DNA of 64,000 nucleotides from TMED26 sp002694075. Its GTDB lineage: Bacteria > Pseudomonadota > Alphaproteobacteria > Thalassobaculales > Thalassobaculaceae. Location of the stretch: NCBI GenBank assembly GCA_036160575.1, contig JAYYDT010000047.1:1-64000 (forward strand). Direction: 5' to 3'. The notes beneath the pieces were generated by a model. The model saw nothing but the letters and a program-made list of their open reading frames with translations. It made no database searches and was not told where the DNA came from. Both the position numbers and the translations under genes were made by a program. Below are positions 18,508-28,208 of this stretch, one piece after another. The first letter of the stretch is position 1; each line of letters begins with the position of its first letter.

Positions 18508-19367
18508 TCAACCGCCTGTTCAAGCGCCCCGCCAAAAAAACCCAACGCGGTCGCCCCGCGCCGCGCGACCGGCGCCCCACCGCGCACATGCGTCGGCTGC
18601 GGCGGGCCGGCGCCGCGCTGGCTGTGCTGGCCTGTCTTGGCGGCGGTCTCGTGGCCGGCTGGCAGGGCGGCGCTTTCGCCACCGTCGCCGGGCAATTCAA
18701 CAGCTGGTCGCGGATGGTAATCGCCCAAGCCGGTTTGGAGGTTCACGACATTCTGGTCGCCGGCCGCGGGCGGACCAGCCGCGGCGACCTGATGCGGGCC
18801 ATCGCGACGCCGCGCGGCAGTTCTATTTTCGACCTCGACCTGGCCGAAATACAGCGCCGCGTGGAGACCTTGCCGTGGGTTAAAACGGCGGTTGTCCGAC
18901 GCCAACTGCCGGCGACCCTGTACGTTGATTTGACCGAACGCCGCCCGCTCGCCCTGTGGCAGCACCAAGCCAAGCTGCGCCTGGTCGACCGTGATGGCGA
19001 GGTGATCGCGGTACAAAACCTGACGGCGTTCGCGGAATTGCCGATCCTGGTCGGCGCCGACGCCCCGGCGCGGGGCCAGGCGGCCTTGGAAATGATCGCC
19101 ACCAGCCCAGCCCTGGCCGCCCGCGTGCGCGCCCTCACCTGGGTCGGCGCGCGCCGCTGGACGGTGCGCCTGGACAATGACGTCGACATCCTGCTGCCGG
19201 AAACCGATCCCGGCCGGGCGTGGCGTCATTTGGCCAATCTGCAACGCGACCACGACGTCCTCGCCCGCCATATCGTGACCATCGATATGCGGATCCCCGA
19301 GCAATTGGTGATGCGTCTGGCGCCGGCCGCTTTCGAACAAATCAGCGCGCGCGGCAAGGAGACCTGA
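18495..19367 (+). CDS. ftsQ: Cell division protein FtsQ
   Basis: A 290-residue bitopic protein with a strongly basic cytoplasmic N-terminus (about 37 residues rich in Arg, Lys and Pro) and one membrane helix at about 38-57. A periplasmic POTRA domain (VHDILVAGRGRTSRGDLMRA region) and an FtsQ domain with LPWVKTAVVRRQLPATLYV then follow. FtsQ recruits FtsLB to the divisome. The start overlaps ddl by 13 nt. The divergent N-terminal tail is typical of alphaproteobacteria. Confidence 0.92.
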   Translation: MRFVINRLFKRPAKKTQRGRPAPRDRRPTAHMRRLRRAGAALAVLACLGGGLVAGWQGGAFATVAGQFNSWSRMVIAQAGLEVHDILVAGRGRTSRGDLMRAIATPRGSSIFDLDLAEIQRRVETLPWVKTAVVRRQLPATLYVDLTERRPLALWQHQAKLRLVDRDGEVIAVQNLTAFAELPILVGADAPARGQAALEMIATSPALAARVRALTWVGARRWTVRLDNDVDILLPETDPGRAWRHLANLQRDHDVLARHIVTIDMRIPEQLVMRLAPAAFEQISARGKET

Positions 19368-19398
19368 GCCATGCCATTTCGCCAAGGATATAAATAAC

Positions 19399-20694
19399 GT
19401 GAAAAAAGGTTTGGCCAAATCGCGTTCGGGCATCGTCGCCGCCCTGGATATCGGCAGCACCAAGATCTGTTGCTTCATCGCGCGCACCCATGACGGCGGG
19501 CCGGCCCCGTTGATCGGTATCAATCACGCGACCGCCGCCCGACCGCGTGTGATCGGTGTTGGCCATCAGGTCTCCAAAGGCGTTAAGAGCGGCGTGATCG
19601 TCGACATGGAGGCCGCCGAAACCTCTATTTTGACCGCCGTCAACGCCGCCGAGAATATGGCCGGCGAACAAATCGACCGGGTTTTTGTTAACCTCGCCGG
19701 CGGGCATCCGGCATCGCAGACCTTCGACATCGAAGTGCCCCTTGACGGCCAAGAAATCGGCGACCGCGACCTTCGCCACGTGCTCGACCAATGGCAGCGC
19801 ATCGAGCACGCCGCCGAGCGCACCCTGATTCATTCCATCCCCTTGGGCTTTTCCCTCGACCGCCACGGCGGCATTCGCGACCCGCGCGGCATGGTTGGCC
19901 GCACCCTCGGCGCCAATATGCACGTGGTCACCGCCCAGGCCGGCGCAGTCCGTAACCTGGCCGCCGTTATCCGGCGCTGCCATTTGGAAATCGAAGGTTT
20001 CGTGGTGGCGCCGCTGGCCTCCGGTCTGGCGGCCCTGGTCGAAGACGAAAAAGACCTTGGCGTGACGGTCATCGACATGGGCGGCGGCACCACCACCATC
20101 GCCGTGTTTTTTGACGGCCATCCTATTTTCACCGATTGCGTTTCGATTGGCGGCGCTCATGTGACCGCCGATATCGCGCATGGTTTGTCGACCGCGCTAA
20201 CCGACGCCGAGCGGCTGAAAACCCTTTATGGCGGCGCCATCGCCTCGCCCTTGGACGATAAGGATATCGTCGATGTGCCGCTGGTCGGCGAGGACCAATC
20301 GACCAGCCCCAATCATGTGCCGAAATCCCATTTGGTCGCGATCATCAAACCGCGCCTGGAAGAAACTTTCGAACTTGTTCGCGACCGTCTCGACGAAAGC
20401 GGTTTCGACAAATTGGCGGGTCGCCGCGTGGTGCTTACCGGCGGTGCCAGCCAACTCCCGGGAGTCCGGGAAATGGCCCAACTGGTCTTGGAAAAACAAG
20501 TGCGCATGGGCAAGCCCCTGGGCATCCAAGGTTTGGCTGAGGCCGCTGGAGGTCCGGCGTTTTCCACCTGCGCCGGGCTTCTGACCTACGCCGTCAATCC
20601 ACAAATCGACGCCCCCCGGGTGGCCGGTCCGCACACCGGTGCGGCCAGTGACCTGATCGGGCGCGTCGGAAAATGGCTGAAGGAGTACTTCTGA
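19399..20694 (+). CDS. ftsA: Cell division protein FtsA
   Basis: A 431-residue actin-like ATPase that tethers FtsZ to the membrane. Visible are the phosphate-1 loop AALDIGSTKICCFI near residues 14-27, SHOC2-type residues after VIVDMEAAE, VIDMGGGTTTIAVF, and the C-terminal amphipathic helix IGRVGKWLKEYF that acts as membrane anchor. The start is GTG 19399 with AAGGA 10 nt upstream. A 31-nt gap from ftsQ contains an eight-codon ATG reading frame (19371-19397) overlapping that ribosome-binding site. Confidence 0.96.
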   Translation: MKKGLAKSRSGIVAALDIGSTKICCFIARTHDGGPAPLIGINHATAARPRVIGVGHQVSKGVKSGVIVDMEAAETSILTAVNAAENMAGEQIDRVFVNLAGGHPASQTFDIEVPLDGQEIGDRDLRHVLDQWQRIEHAAERTLIHSIPLGFSLDRHGGIRDPRGMVGRTLGANMHVVTAQAGAVRNLAAVIRRCHLEIEGFVVAPLASGLAALVEDEKDLGVTVIDMGGGTTTIAVFFDGHPIFTDCVSIGGAHVTADIAHGLSTALTDAERLKTLYGGAIASPLDDKDIVDVPLVGEDQSTSPNHVPKSHLVAIIKPRLEETFELVRDRLDESGFDKLAGRRVVLTGGASQLPGVREMAQLVLEKQVRMGKPLGIQGLAEAAGGPAFSTCAGLLTYAVNPQIDAPRVAGPHTGAASDLIGRVGKWLKEYF

Positions 20695-20766
20695 TGCCGG
20701 CGGCGCCTATTCACCACCTCACTTATCACCCCCGTCATCACCATTGACGAAAGCCGGAGAAGAATC

Positions 20767-22401
20767 ATGACCATCAACATCACCGTCCCAAAGGACGACC
20801 TGTCGCTCAAGCCACGGATCACCGTGATCGGGGTTGGCGGCGCCGGCGGCAACGCCGTGAACAATATGATCCAATCGAATTTGCATGGCGTCGATTTCAT
20901 TGTCGCCAATACCGACGCACAAGCGCTTGAGTTGTCCCACGCCGACCAACGCATCCAGCTTGGCCAAACCGTCACCCAGGGCCTTGGCGCGGGTTCCAAA
21001 CCCGATGTCGGGCGCGCCGCCGCCGAAGAGGCGATCAGCCAAATAATGGCCAAATTGGAAGACCAAAACATGGTCTTCATCACCGCCGGCATGGGCGGCG
21101 GCACCGGCACCGGCGCCGCGCCGGTGGTCGCCCAAGCTTGCCGCGAAAGCGGTATCCTAACCGTCGGGGTGGTGACCAAGCCGTTTCATTTCGAGGGCCG
21201 CCACCGGATGAACACGGCCGAGGCCGGGATTGAGGAATTGCAGCGCTATGTCGACACGCTGATCATCATTCCAAATCAAAACCTGTTCCGCGTGGCCAAT
21301 GACAAAACCACTTTCGCCGACGCCTTCAACATGGCCGATGACGTGCTTCACTCGGGCGTTCGCGGTGTCACCGATCTGATGGTCATGCCGGGCTTGATCA
21401 ACCTCGACTTCGCCGACATCCGCTCGGTGATGAGCGAAATGGGTAAAGCCATGATGGGAACCGGCGAGGCCACCGGCGACACCCGCGCGGTCGACGCCGC
21501 CGAAGCGGCGATCAACAACCCGCTGTTGGAGGACAGCTCGATGAAAGGCGCGCGCGGTGTCTTGATCAACATCACCGGCGGTCATGACATGACCCTTTAC
21601 GAGGTCGACGAGGCCGCCAACCGCATCCGCGACGAAGTCGATCCGGAAGCCAATATCATCTTCGGGTCGACCTTCGACGAGCGCCTGGAAGGCGTCATGC
21701 GGGTGTCGGTGGTCTCGACCGGGATCGCCGCCGAGGGCGCCGCCGCCGTCCCGCCGGCGCGGCCGGCTTTATCGGTCATCCGGGCCCGCGCCGACGATCA
21801 GCCGAAAAGCGCCGACAAAACAGCGGGTGCGGCGACCGGAACCGTCGCGGCCCTAACTGAAGCGGGGATGGCCGAGGCGACGATGGCCGGCGTGGTCGAT
21901 GAAGGTCAATTGGACCTAGAGGGCACCGCCGCCGCGACGCCGGCGCAAATCTTCGAAAGCTACACCGCCGGCGACGGCCAGCCGCAAGACGCCGCCGAGA
22001 CACTGGCCGACACATTGGCCGAGGCGGCGCCCGCCGACACGGTGTTTATTCCCGCCGCGCCGGTGATGCCGCCGGCCGCCGAGAAGGCCGCCACGCCGGT
22101 CGCGCCGACCGGTCCGTTACAGGCCGACACCGCGATCGAAGCGCCGAGTCCGGCCGAAACGCCGAAACGCAACAATCTGTTCCGGCAAATCACACGCATC
22201 GGCTTGGCCGCTAAGAACGAGCCCTCGAAACCGACGGTCGCCAAGGAGCCGGCGATCACCCCGGCGCCATCCCAGACGGTCCCGTCGAGCGGATCTGGCG
22301 AGGACGACGGGCAAGCCCGTCTTGGCGGTCTCGACGCCGCCGGCGAAACCGACGACGGGCTTCTCGACATCCCGGCGTTTTTGAGGCGCCAGGCCAACTG
22401 A
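20767..22401 (+). CDS. ftsZ: Cell division protein FtsZ
   Basis: A 544-residue tubulin-like GTPase forming the Z-ring. The GTPase core spans about residues 1-320, with GVGGAGGNAVNNM at the N-terminus and the tubulin signature GGGTGTGAAP near residues 109-118. A linker of about 200 residues, rich in Ala, Thr and Pro, follows, then the conserved C-terminal peptide DIPAFLRR that binds FtsA and other partners. Such a long linker is typical of alphaproteobacteria. ATG 20767 has GGAGAAG upstream; a 72-nt gap separates it from ftsA. Confidence 0.97.
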   Translation: MTINITVPKDDLSLKPRITVIGVGGAGGNAVNNMIQSNLHGVDFIVANTDAQALELSHADQRIQLGQTVTQGLGAGSKPDVGRAAAEEAISQIMAKLEDQNMVFITAGMGGGTGTGAAPVVAQACRESGILTVGVVTKPFHFEGRHRMNTAEAGIEELQRYVDTLIIIPNQNLFRVANDKTTFADAFNMADDVLHSGVRGVTDLMVMPGLINLDFADIRSVMSEMGKAMMGTGEATGDTRAVDAAEAAINNPLLEDSSMKGARGVLINITGGHDMTLYEVDEAANRIRDEVDPEANIIFGSTFDERLEGVMRVSVVSTGIAAEGAAAVPPARPALSVIRARADDQPKSADKTAGAATGTVAALTEAGMAEATMAGVVDEGQLDLEGTAAATPAQIFESYTAGDGQPQDAAETLADTLAEAAPADTVFIPAAPVMPPAAEKAATPVAPTGPLQADTAIEAPSPAETPKRNNLFRQITRIGLAAKNEPSKPTVAKEPAITPAPSQTVPSSGSGEDDGQARLGGLDAAGETDDGLLDIPAFLRRQAN

Positions 22402-22462
22402 TCGGTCGCCGCGTTGCTGTGGTGGAGGCAACGTAACAACCGGTAATAAATGGTGATTTTGG

Positions 22463-22494
22463 ACTCCCGCACCAGCCCCGTATGGTGCGGGAGT
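22463..22494 (+). terminator. Perfect 12-bp hairpin between ftsZ and lpxC
   Basis: ACTCCCGCACCA (22463-22474) and TGGTGCGGGAGT (22483-22494) form a perfect 12-bp stem with an 8-nt loop, followed by the T-rich TTCATATTTA. It lies 62 nt after the ftsZ stop and 44 nt before the lpxC ATG. It resembles an intrinsic terminator with a short tail, so it could partly end the division transcript or attenuate lpxC. A GANTC site (GACTC, 22462-22466) sits on its left arm. Confidence 0.6.
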
Positions 22495-22538
22495 TCATAT
22501 TTATGACAACGCTTTCCAGGGAATTCGGTGGGACCAAA

Positions 22539-23444
22539 ATGACCGCTCAAACGACCCTTCGCCAGCCCATCACCTGCGGCGGCACCGGCGTGCATAGCGG
22601 CCGAGACGTGACGCTCACGCTGCGGCCGGCGTCCGCGAACCGTGGCGTGGTCTTTCGCCGCGTCGACATCACCGATCGTGACAATATCGTCGCCGCGCGC
22701 TGGGACAAAGTCGCCGACACCCAGATGTGCACTGTTTTGAGGAACGCCGCCGGGGTCCGGGTTTCGACCGTTGAGCATTTGATGGCCGCGCTGGCCGGTT
22801 GCGGGGTCGATAACGTGTTGGTCGACGTTGATGGCGAAGAATTGCCAATTATGGATGGCAGCGCCCAAGAATTCGTCGACATCATCTCGCGCGCTGGGAT
22901 CAAAAATTTAACCGCGCCGCGCCGCATACTGCATATCGACCGCGAGGTCAGTGTGCGCGAAAAGGACAAGTTCATCTCGATCGTGCCGCACGACATGCTG
23001 TCGATCAGTTGCAGTGTTCACTTCAAGGAATCGGCGCGCGCGTCGGGCCAGCGGGTGGTCGACCTGGTGAATGGCAATTTCCGCGAACTGGTCGCCTCGG
23101 CGCGCACCTTTGGCTTCCGCCGGGACGTTGAAACTTTGCGGGCCCGGGGCCTCGCCCTCGGCGGCTCTTTACACAACGCTGTGGTGCTGGAGGGCGAGGA
23201 AGTCCTGAACCCGGAAGGTCTGCGCTTTGACGATGAGCCGGTGCGTCACAAAATCCTCGACTGTGTCGGCGATCTATTTTTGGCGGGTGGCCATGTGCGC
23301 GGTTATGTGCGCTCCGAACGCGGCGGGCACGAAATGAACAATCGCCTGCTCAAGGCGATTTTCGCCGATCCCAAAAATTGGCATTGGGGCGGCCAACCGC
23401 CGCCGCACCCGACGTCGCACGCCACCGCCGCCGCCGCTATTTAA
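22539..23444 (+). CDS. lpxC: UDP-3-O-acyl-N-acetylglucosamine deacetylase LpxC
   Basis: A 301-residue zinc deacetylase committing UDP-GlcNAc to lipid A synthesis. Zinc ligands are visible: H80 in STVEHLMAAL, H237 and D241 in VRHKILD; the GGH motif near residue 253-255 holds a further active-site His. Of three in-frame ATGs, 22539 is chosen because GTGGGA lies 5-10 nt upstream and the protein then begins in register with E. coli LpxC. The first ATG (22482) would lie within the hairpin. It is placed next to ftsZ as in many proteobacteria. Confidence 0.95.
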   Translation: MTAQTTLRQPITCGGTGVHSGRDVTLTLRPASANRGVVFRRVDITDRDNIVAARWDKVADTQMCTVLRNAAGVRVSTVEHLMAALAGCGVDNVLVDVDGEELPIMDGSAQEFVDIISRAGIKNLTAPRRILHIDREVSVREKDKFISIVPHDMLSISCSVHFKESARASGQRVVDLVNGNFRELVASARTFGFRRDVETLRARGLALGGSLHNAVVLEGEEVLNPEGLRFDDEPVRHKILDCVGDLFLAGGHVRGYVRSERGGHEMNNRLLKAIFADPKNWHWGGQPPPHPTSHATAAAAI

Positions 23445-23542
23445 ATCCAATCCGACCCGGCCAGGTTTGCCCACCGCTTGGGGCTTGGCGGGTGTCACGC
23501 TTCCGCTTATGGTCATGCACTCACTGTTCGGTCGAGGGCCTG

Positions 23543-24385
23543 ATGTCCGCTAAGCGTTTTGTTTTCGCCTGCTCGCTGGTTAGCCTCGCCTTGGTCGCGT
23601 GCGCCGACAAGCCACGCCAAATATTGGTGGACGAGGTTGAGACACGTCCGGTCGAAACCCTCTACAACGAGGCCATGGCCGATGCCCTGCGGGGAGATTA
23701 TGAAGCGGCGGCGCCCAAATTCGACGAGGTTGAGCGCCAGCACCCCTATTCGGTCTGGGCGACCCAAGCCCAATTGATGGCCGCCTACGCCCATTACCAA
23801 CGAAATAAATACGACGAAGCGGTCGCCGCCTTGGACCGGTTCATCAAATTGAACCCCGGCAACCCCAACGCCGCCTACGCGCTCTACCTCAAGGGGCTCT
23901 GCTATTACGAACAAATCACCGACGTCGGGCGGGATCAAACCGTCACCCACCAGGCGATGGCCACCTTCGAAAGCTTGATCGCGCGCTACCCGGAAAATCC
24001 CTACACCCGCGACGCTCGTTTGAAGATCGACCTGACGCGTAACCACCTGGCCGGCAAGGAAATGGCCATCGGCCGCTTCTACGCCGATCGCGAGCAATAC
24101 TTGGCGGCCATCAATCGTTTTCGTCAAGTTGTCGACACTTACGACACCACCGATCAAGTACCGGAGGCTTTGCATCGCTTGACCGAGATCTATCTAACCC
24201 TGGGGCTCGACACCGAGGCACGCAAGACCGCCGCCGTCCTAGGCCATAACTACCCCGGCAGTCCATGGTACGCCGACAGCTACCGCCTGCTGACCGGCAA
24301 GGACGCCGGCGAGGGTGAAAGCTCGGCGGACGATGAGTCCGGCCTAGTCCGGCGGCTGTGGTCGGGGTTCAAGGGTCTTTTCTGA
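23543..24385 (+). CDS. bamD: Outer membrane protein assembly factor BamD
   Basis: A 280-residue lipoprotein of the BAM complex, which inserts beta-barrel proteins in the outer membrane. A lipoprotein signal ends in LVAC with lipid-modified Cys20. TPR-type helices follow (YNEAMADALRGDYEAAAPKF and later repeats), with AYALYLKGLCYYEQI and RYPENPYTRDA typical of the family. ATG 23543 is used because it gives a proper signal peptide; the upstream open frame to 23378 is the lpxC tail in another frame. It sits 98 nt after lpxC. Confidence 0.93.
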   Translation: MSAKRFVFACSLVSLALVACADKPRQILVDEVETRPVETLYNEAMADALRGDYEAAAPKFDEVERQHPYSVWATQAQLMAAYAHYQRNKYDEAVAALDRFIKLNPGNPNAAYALYLKGLCYYEQITDVGRDQTVTHQAMATFESLIARYPENPYTRDARLKIDLTRNHLAGKEMAIGRFYADREQYLAAINRFRQVVDTYDTTDQVPEALHRLTEIYLTLGLDTEARKTAAVLGHNYPGSPWYADSYRLLTGKDAGEGESSADDESGLVRRLWSGFKGLF

Positions 24386-24401
24386 GCGGCGGATCAAACC
24401 C

Positions 24402-26081
24402 ATGTTGACCAGCCTGTCCATTCGCGACGTGGTGCTTATCGACGAACTCAGCCTTGATTTTCAGGCCGGCTTATCGGTGCTGACCGGCGAAACCGGCGCC
24501 GGCAAATCGATCTTGTTGGATTCCCTTGGCCTCGCCCTGGGCCAGCGGGCCGAAGCACGGCTGGTCCGGCGCGAAGCCAAACAAGCCAGTGTCGCCGCCG
24601 TGTTCGATATCGCCGACGATCATCCGGCCCGCGCCCTGATCGCCGAAGCTGGCCTCGACGGGGACGGCGCGCTCGTCCTGCGCCGGACCCTGGGCGCCGA
24701 TGGCCGCAGCCGCGCTTTCATCAATGATCAACCGACCAGCGTCAGTCTCTTGGCCCGAGTCGGTGATTGTCTGGTCGAGGTGCAAGGCCAGTTCGACCAG
24801 CATGGCCTGCTCAACCCCGCCCACCACCTGACCATCCTCGACGCCTTCGCCGGGCAGACCCGCGCGACCGCCGAGATGGCCGCCCTCCACGCGGCCTGGC
24901 AGACGGCGACCGAGGCCCACGCCCAAGCCCTTGCCGATTTGGAGGCGGCCCGCGGCGAAGAGGCGTATCTGCGCCACGCGGTCGACGAGTTGGACCGCAT
25001 GGCCCCCGAAACCGGCGAAGAAACGCGTCTCGCCAGCGCCCGTACCCGCCTGATGCACGCCGAGGACGTTCTGCGCGGCATGCAGGAGGCGGCCCTGGCG
25101 ATCACCGGAGAGGGCGGCGCCGAAGATGGACTCGGCGCGGCCCTTCGCACGCTGGACCGGATCGCCGGAAAAGCCGGCGGCGATTTGGACGCCGCCATCG
25201 CCGGCCTGGACCGGGCCGTCGCGGAAGTCGCCGAGGTGCAATCGCAATTGGATCAGGTCGCCGCCAGTTTCGATGACGAGGGCGGCGCCTTGGAAAAAAT
25301 TGAAGACCGGCTGTTCGCCCTGCGCGATCTGGCCCGCAAGCACCGGAGTGAGGTCGATGACCTGCCGGCGATGCACGCGGATCTGGCCCGCCGCCTGGCC
25401 GCCCTTGACCAAGATGTCGATTCCATCGCCGAATTGCGCGCCGCCGCCGATGCCGCCGGCGCCGCCTTCGAGGCCGCCGCCCGCAATGTTTCCGCCGCCC
25501 GACAGACCGCCGCCGGCCGCCTGGACCAGGCGGTCGCCAACGAACTGCCGCCGCTGAAAATGGAGCGGGCGGTCTTTCGCACGCGAGTCGACGAACTGCC
25601 CGCCGCGCGCTGGGGGCCGAACGGCCTTGACGCCGTTACTTTCGAAGTCGCCACCAATCCCGGCAGTCCCCCCGGGCCATTGAATAAAATCGCGTCGGGT
25701 GGGGAGTTGTCGCGCTTCCTGCTCGCCTTGAAAGTGGTGTTGGCCGCCGCCGATCCGATCCCGACCCTGGTGTTTGACGAGGTCGACGCCGGCGTCGGCG
25801 GCGCGGTGGCCGCCGCCGTCGGGGAGCGCTTGGCCCGCCTGGGCGATGAGTTGCAGGTCCTGGTCGTCACCCATTCGCCACAGGTCGCGGCCCGCGGCCA
25901 ACAACATCTGCAGGTCGCCAAAGCCAATGCCGGCGCCAATGTGATCACCCAGGTCACGCCGCTCACCGCCGACGCGCGGCGCGAAGAAGTGGCCCGCATG
26001 CTGGCCGGCAGCGATATTACCGCCGAGGCGCGCGCCGCCGCCGAACGTCTCATTATCGACAACACCAAAGAGCCCACATGA
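24402..26081 (+). CDS. recN: DNA repair protein RecN
   Basis: A 559-residue SMC-like ATPase for double-strand break repair. Walker A is GETGAGKS at residues 29-36, the Q-loop region is VEVQGQFDQHG, and a central Ala/Glu-rich coiled coil spans about residues 160-370. The ABC signature GGELSRFLLALKV near 430 and Walker B TLVFDEVDAGVGG near 455-467 complete the head domain. It starts 17 nt after bamD and ends in an ATGA overlap with ligA. Confidence 0.95.
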   Translation: MLTSLSIRDVVLIDELSLDFQAGLSVLTGETGAGKSILLDSLGLALGQRAEARLVRREAKQASVAAVFDIADDHPARALIAEAGLDGDGALVLRRTLGADGRSRAFINDQPTSVSLLARVGDCLVEVQGQFDQHGLLNPAHHLTILDAFAGQTRATAEMAALHAAWQTATEAHAQALADLEAARGEEAYLRHAVDELDRMAPETGEETRLASARTRLMHAEDVLRGMQEAALAITGEGGAEDGLGAALRTLDRIAGKAGGDLDAAIAGLDRAVAEVAEVQSQLDQVAASFDDEGGALEKIEDRLFALRDLARKHRSEVDDLPAMHADLARRLAALDQDVDSIAELRAAADAAGAAFEAAARNVSAARQTAAGRLDQAVANELPPLKMERAVFRTRVDELPAARWGPNGLDAVTFEVATNPGSPPGPLNKIASGGELSRFLLALKVVLAAADPIPTLVFDEVDAGVGGAVAAAVGERLARLGDELQVLVVTHSPQVAARGQQHLQVAKANAGANVITQVTPLTADARREEVARMLAGSDITAEARAAAERLIIDNTKEPT

Positions 26082-28201
26082 TCGGTCTTCGCCTGAAACC
26101 CGTGAAACAATTAAGCGCCAGCGAGGCGCGCACCGAAATCGCCGCCCTCGGCGCGGAAATCGCGGTCCATGACGACCATTACCACGGCGCCGACGCGCCG
26201 GTGATTAGCGATGCCGAATATGACGCCCTGCGCCGCCGTCATGACGCCATCGCCGCGCGTTTCCCCAACCTGGTCAGCGCCGATGACCCGGCCCAACGTG
26301 TCGGCGCGGCGCCGGCCGGTGGCTTTCAGAAAGTCACCCATAGCCAACCGATGCTATCTCTCGGCAATGCCTTCGACGACACCGAATTCGCCGATTTCGT
26401 GGACCGTGTCCGAAGGTTTCTATCGCTCACCGATGACGCCGAACTGACCCTCGTCGCCGAACCCAAGATCGACGGTTTGTCGGCCGCGCTGCGCTACGAG
26501 CGTGGTCGTTTCGTGCAAGGCGCCACCCGCGGCGACGGCAGCGTCGGCGAGGATATCACCGACAATTTGGCGACCATCGCCGATATTCCCGGCGCCCTCG
26601 ACGGCGAGGGGTGGCCAGACGTGCTGGAGGTACGCGGCGAGGTTTATATGGCGCGCGCCGATTTCAGCGCCCTCAACGCCCGCCAGGAAGCCGCCGGCGA
26701 CAAGGTGTTCGCGAACCCACGCAATGCCGCCGCCGGCTCTCTCCGACAACTCGACACAGGCATCACGGCCAGCCGGCCGCTCCGCTTTTTCGCCTATTCA
26801 AGCGGTACCTTGAGCGCCCCGGTGGCCGACAGCCAATGGCACTTTTTGAGCCGCTTGCGCGATTGGGGCTTTCAAATCAACACCCATACCCGCCAGGTCG
26901 TCACTTTGGCCGAAGCCGAGGCCGCCTACCGCGCCATCGGCGACGCTCGTGCCGACCTGCCCTATGACATCGACGGTGTGGTTTTTAAGGTCGACCGCTT
27001 CGACTATCAAAATCGCCTGGGCATGGTCAGCCGCGCGCCGCGCTGGGCGATCGCCCGCAAATTCCCCGCCGAACAGGCCGAAACCGTGGTCGAGGCCATC
27101 GATATCCAAGTCGGCCGCACCGGCGCCTTGACGCCGGTGGCGCGGATGCGGCCGGTGACCGTCGGCGGCGTGGTGGTGTCCAACGCGACCCTGCATAATG
27201 AAGACGAAATCGCCCGTAAAGATGTGCGGATCGGCGATCACGTGGTGATCCAACGCGCCGGCGACGTGATCCCGCAAGTGGTCGAGGTGGTTTTGACCAA
27301 ACGTTCGGCCGACAGCGCGCCGTTCGCTTTTCCAAATATCTGCCCGGCCTGCGGTAGTCCGGCGACGCGCCCCGCCGGCGAGGCCATCCGACGCTGTAGC
27401 GGCGGCTTGATCTGCCCGGCCCAAATTGGCGAGCGACTGAAACATTTCGTTTCGCGGGACGCTTTCGATATCGAGGGGCTTGGGAACAAACAGGTGCTGG
27501 CGCTGTGGCAGGATGGCTTGATCGCCACGCCCGCCGATATTTTTCGCCTCCACCGCCACGTCGAAACCCTGCGTGCGCGCGAAGGCTGGGGTGATAAATC
27601 CACCGAAAACGTGTTGGCGGCGATTGACGCGCGCCGCCGCATCGGTCTCGATCGCTTCATTTTCGCCCTCGGCATCCGGCAGATCGGCCAGGCGACAGCC
27701 CGTCTTTTGGCCCTCCATTACGGCGATTTGGCAAGCTTGCTTGCGGCCCTCGACGCGGCCCGGGACGCGGCCGAGGAGGCCGACAGCCCGGCTTATCAGG
27801 AATTGGTCGCCATCGACCAAATCGGCGCCTCGGTGGCCGGCGATTTGATGGCCTTTTTCGCCGCCCCCGCGAACCGCGCCCTGGTCGACGAATTGGCCAG
27901 CGTTTTGACCCTGGAAACGGTCGCCGCGCCGGCGGGCGGCGCCTCGCCACTGAGCGGCAAGACAGTGGTCTTCACCGGCACCCTGGCGACCATGGGGCGG
28001 GCCGAGGCCAAGGCCCGCGCCGAATCTCTCGGCGCCAAGGTCGCCGGCTCGGTATCAAAGCGCACCGATTATGTGGTGGCCGGCGCCGACGCCGGCTCAA
28101 AAGCGCGCAAGGCCGCCGAACTGGGGGTGGCGGTGCTCGACGAAGACGCTTGGCGCGCGCTCGCCGATGGCGCACCACCGACCGCGACCGCCGGCGCCTA
28201 G
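26078..28201 (+). CDS. ligA: NAD-dependent DNA ligase LigA
   Basis: A 707-residue replicative DNA ligase. Domain order: Ia domain (HDDHYHGADAPVISDAEYD), adenylation domain with the nucleophile K130 in EPKIDG, OB fold, four-Cys zinc finger (C422, C425, C440, C446), HhH repeats, and a C-terminal BRCT domain from about residue 625. The ATG overlaps the recN stop. This is the last gene of the long plus-strand run that begins with mraZ; the convergent gene starts 7 nt beyond its stop. Confidence 0.96.
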   Translation: MIGLRLKPVKQLSASEARTEIAALGAEIAVHDDHYHGADAPVISDAEYDALRRRHDAIAARFPNLVSADDPAQRVGAAPAGGFQKVTHSQPMLSLGNAFDDTEFADFVDRVRRFLSLTDDAELTLVAEPKIDGLSAALRYERGRFVQGATRGDGSVGEDITDNLATIADIPGALDGEGWPDVLEVRGEVYMARADFSALNARQEAAGDKVFANPRNAAAGSLRQLDTGITASRPLRFFAYSSGTLSAPVADSQWHFLSRLRDWGFQINTHTRQVVTLAEAEAAYRAIGDARADLPYDIDGVVFKVDRFDYQNRLGMVSRAPRWAIARKFPAEQAETVVEAIDIQVGRTGALTPVARMRPVTVGGVVVSNATLHNEDEIARKDVRIGDHVVIQRAGDVIPQVVEVVLTKRSADSAPFAFPNICPACGSPATRPAGEAIRRCSGGLICPAQIGERLKHFVSRDAFDIEGLGNKQVLALWQDGLIATPADIFRLHRHVETLRAREGWGDKSTENVLAAIDARRRIGLDRFIFALGIRQIGQATARLLALHYGDLASLLAALDAARDAAEEADSPAYQELVAIDQIGASVAGDLMAFFAAPANRALVDELASVLTLETVAAPAGGASPLSGKTVVFTGTLATMGRAEAKARAESLGAKVAGSVSKRTDYVVAGADAGSKARKAAELGVAVLDEDAWRALADGAPPTATAGA

Positions 28202-28208
28202 CTGGCGC

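Noticed and set aside
19371..19397. Eight-codon ATG frame just before ftsA
   Set aside because: Could be a leader peptide overlapping the ftsA ribosome-binding site, but so short a frame is expected by chance.
24471..25907. 478-codon open frame antisense to recN
   Set aside because: Gly-rich shadow of the recN coiled-coil region, with no domain or ribosome-binding site.
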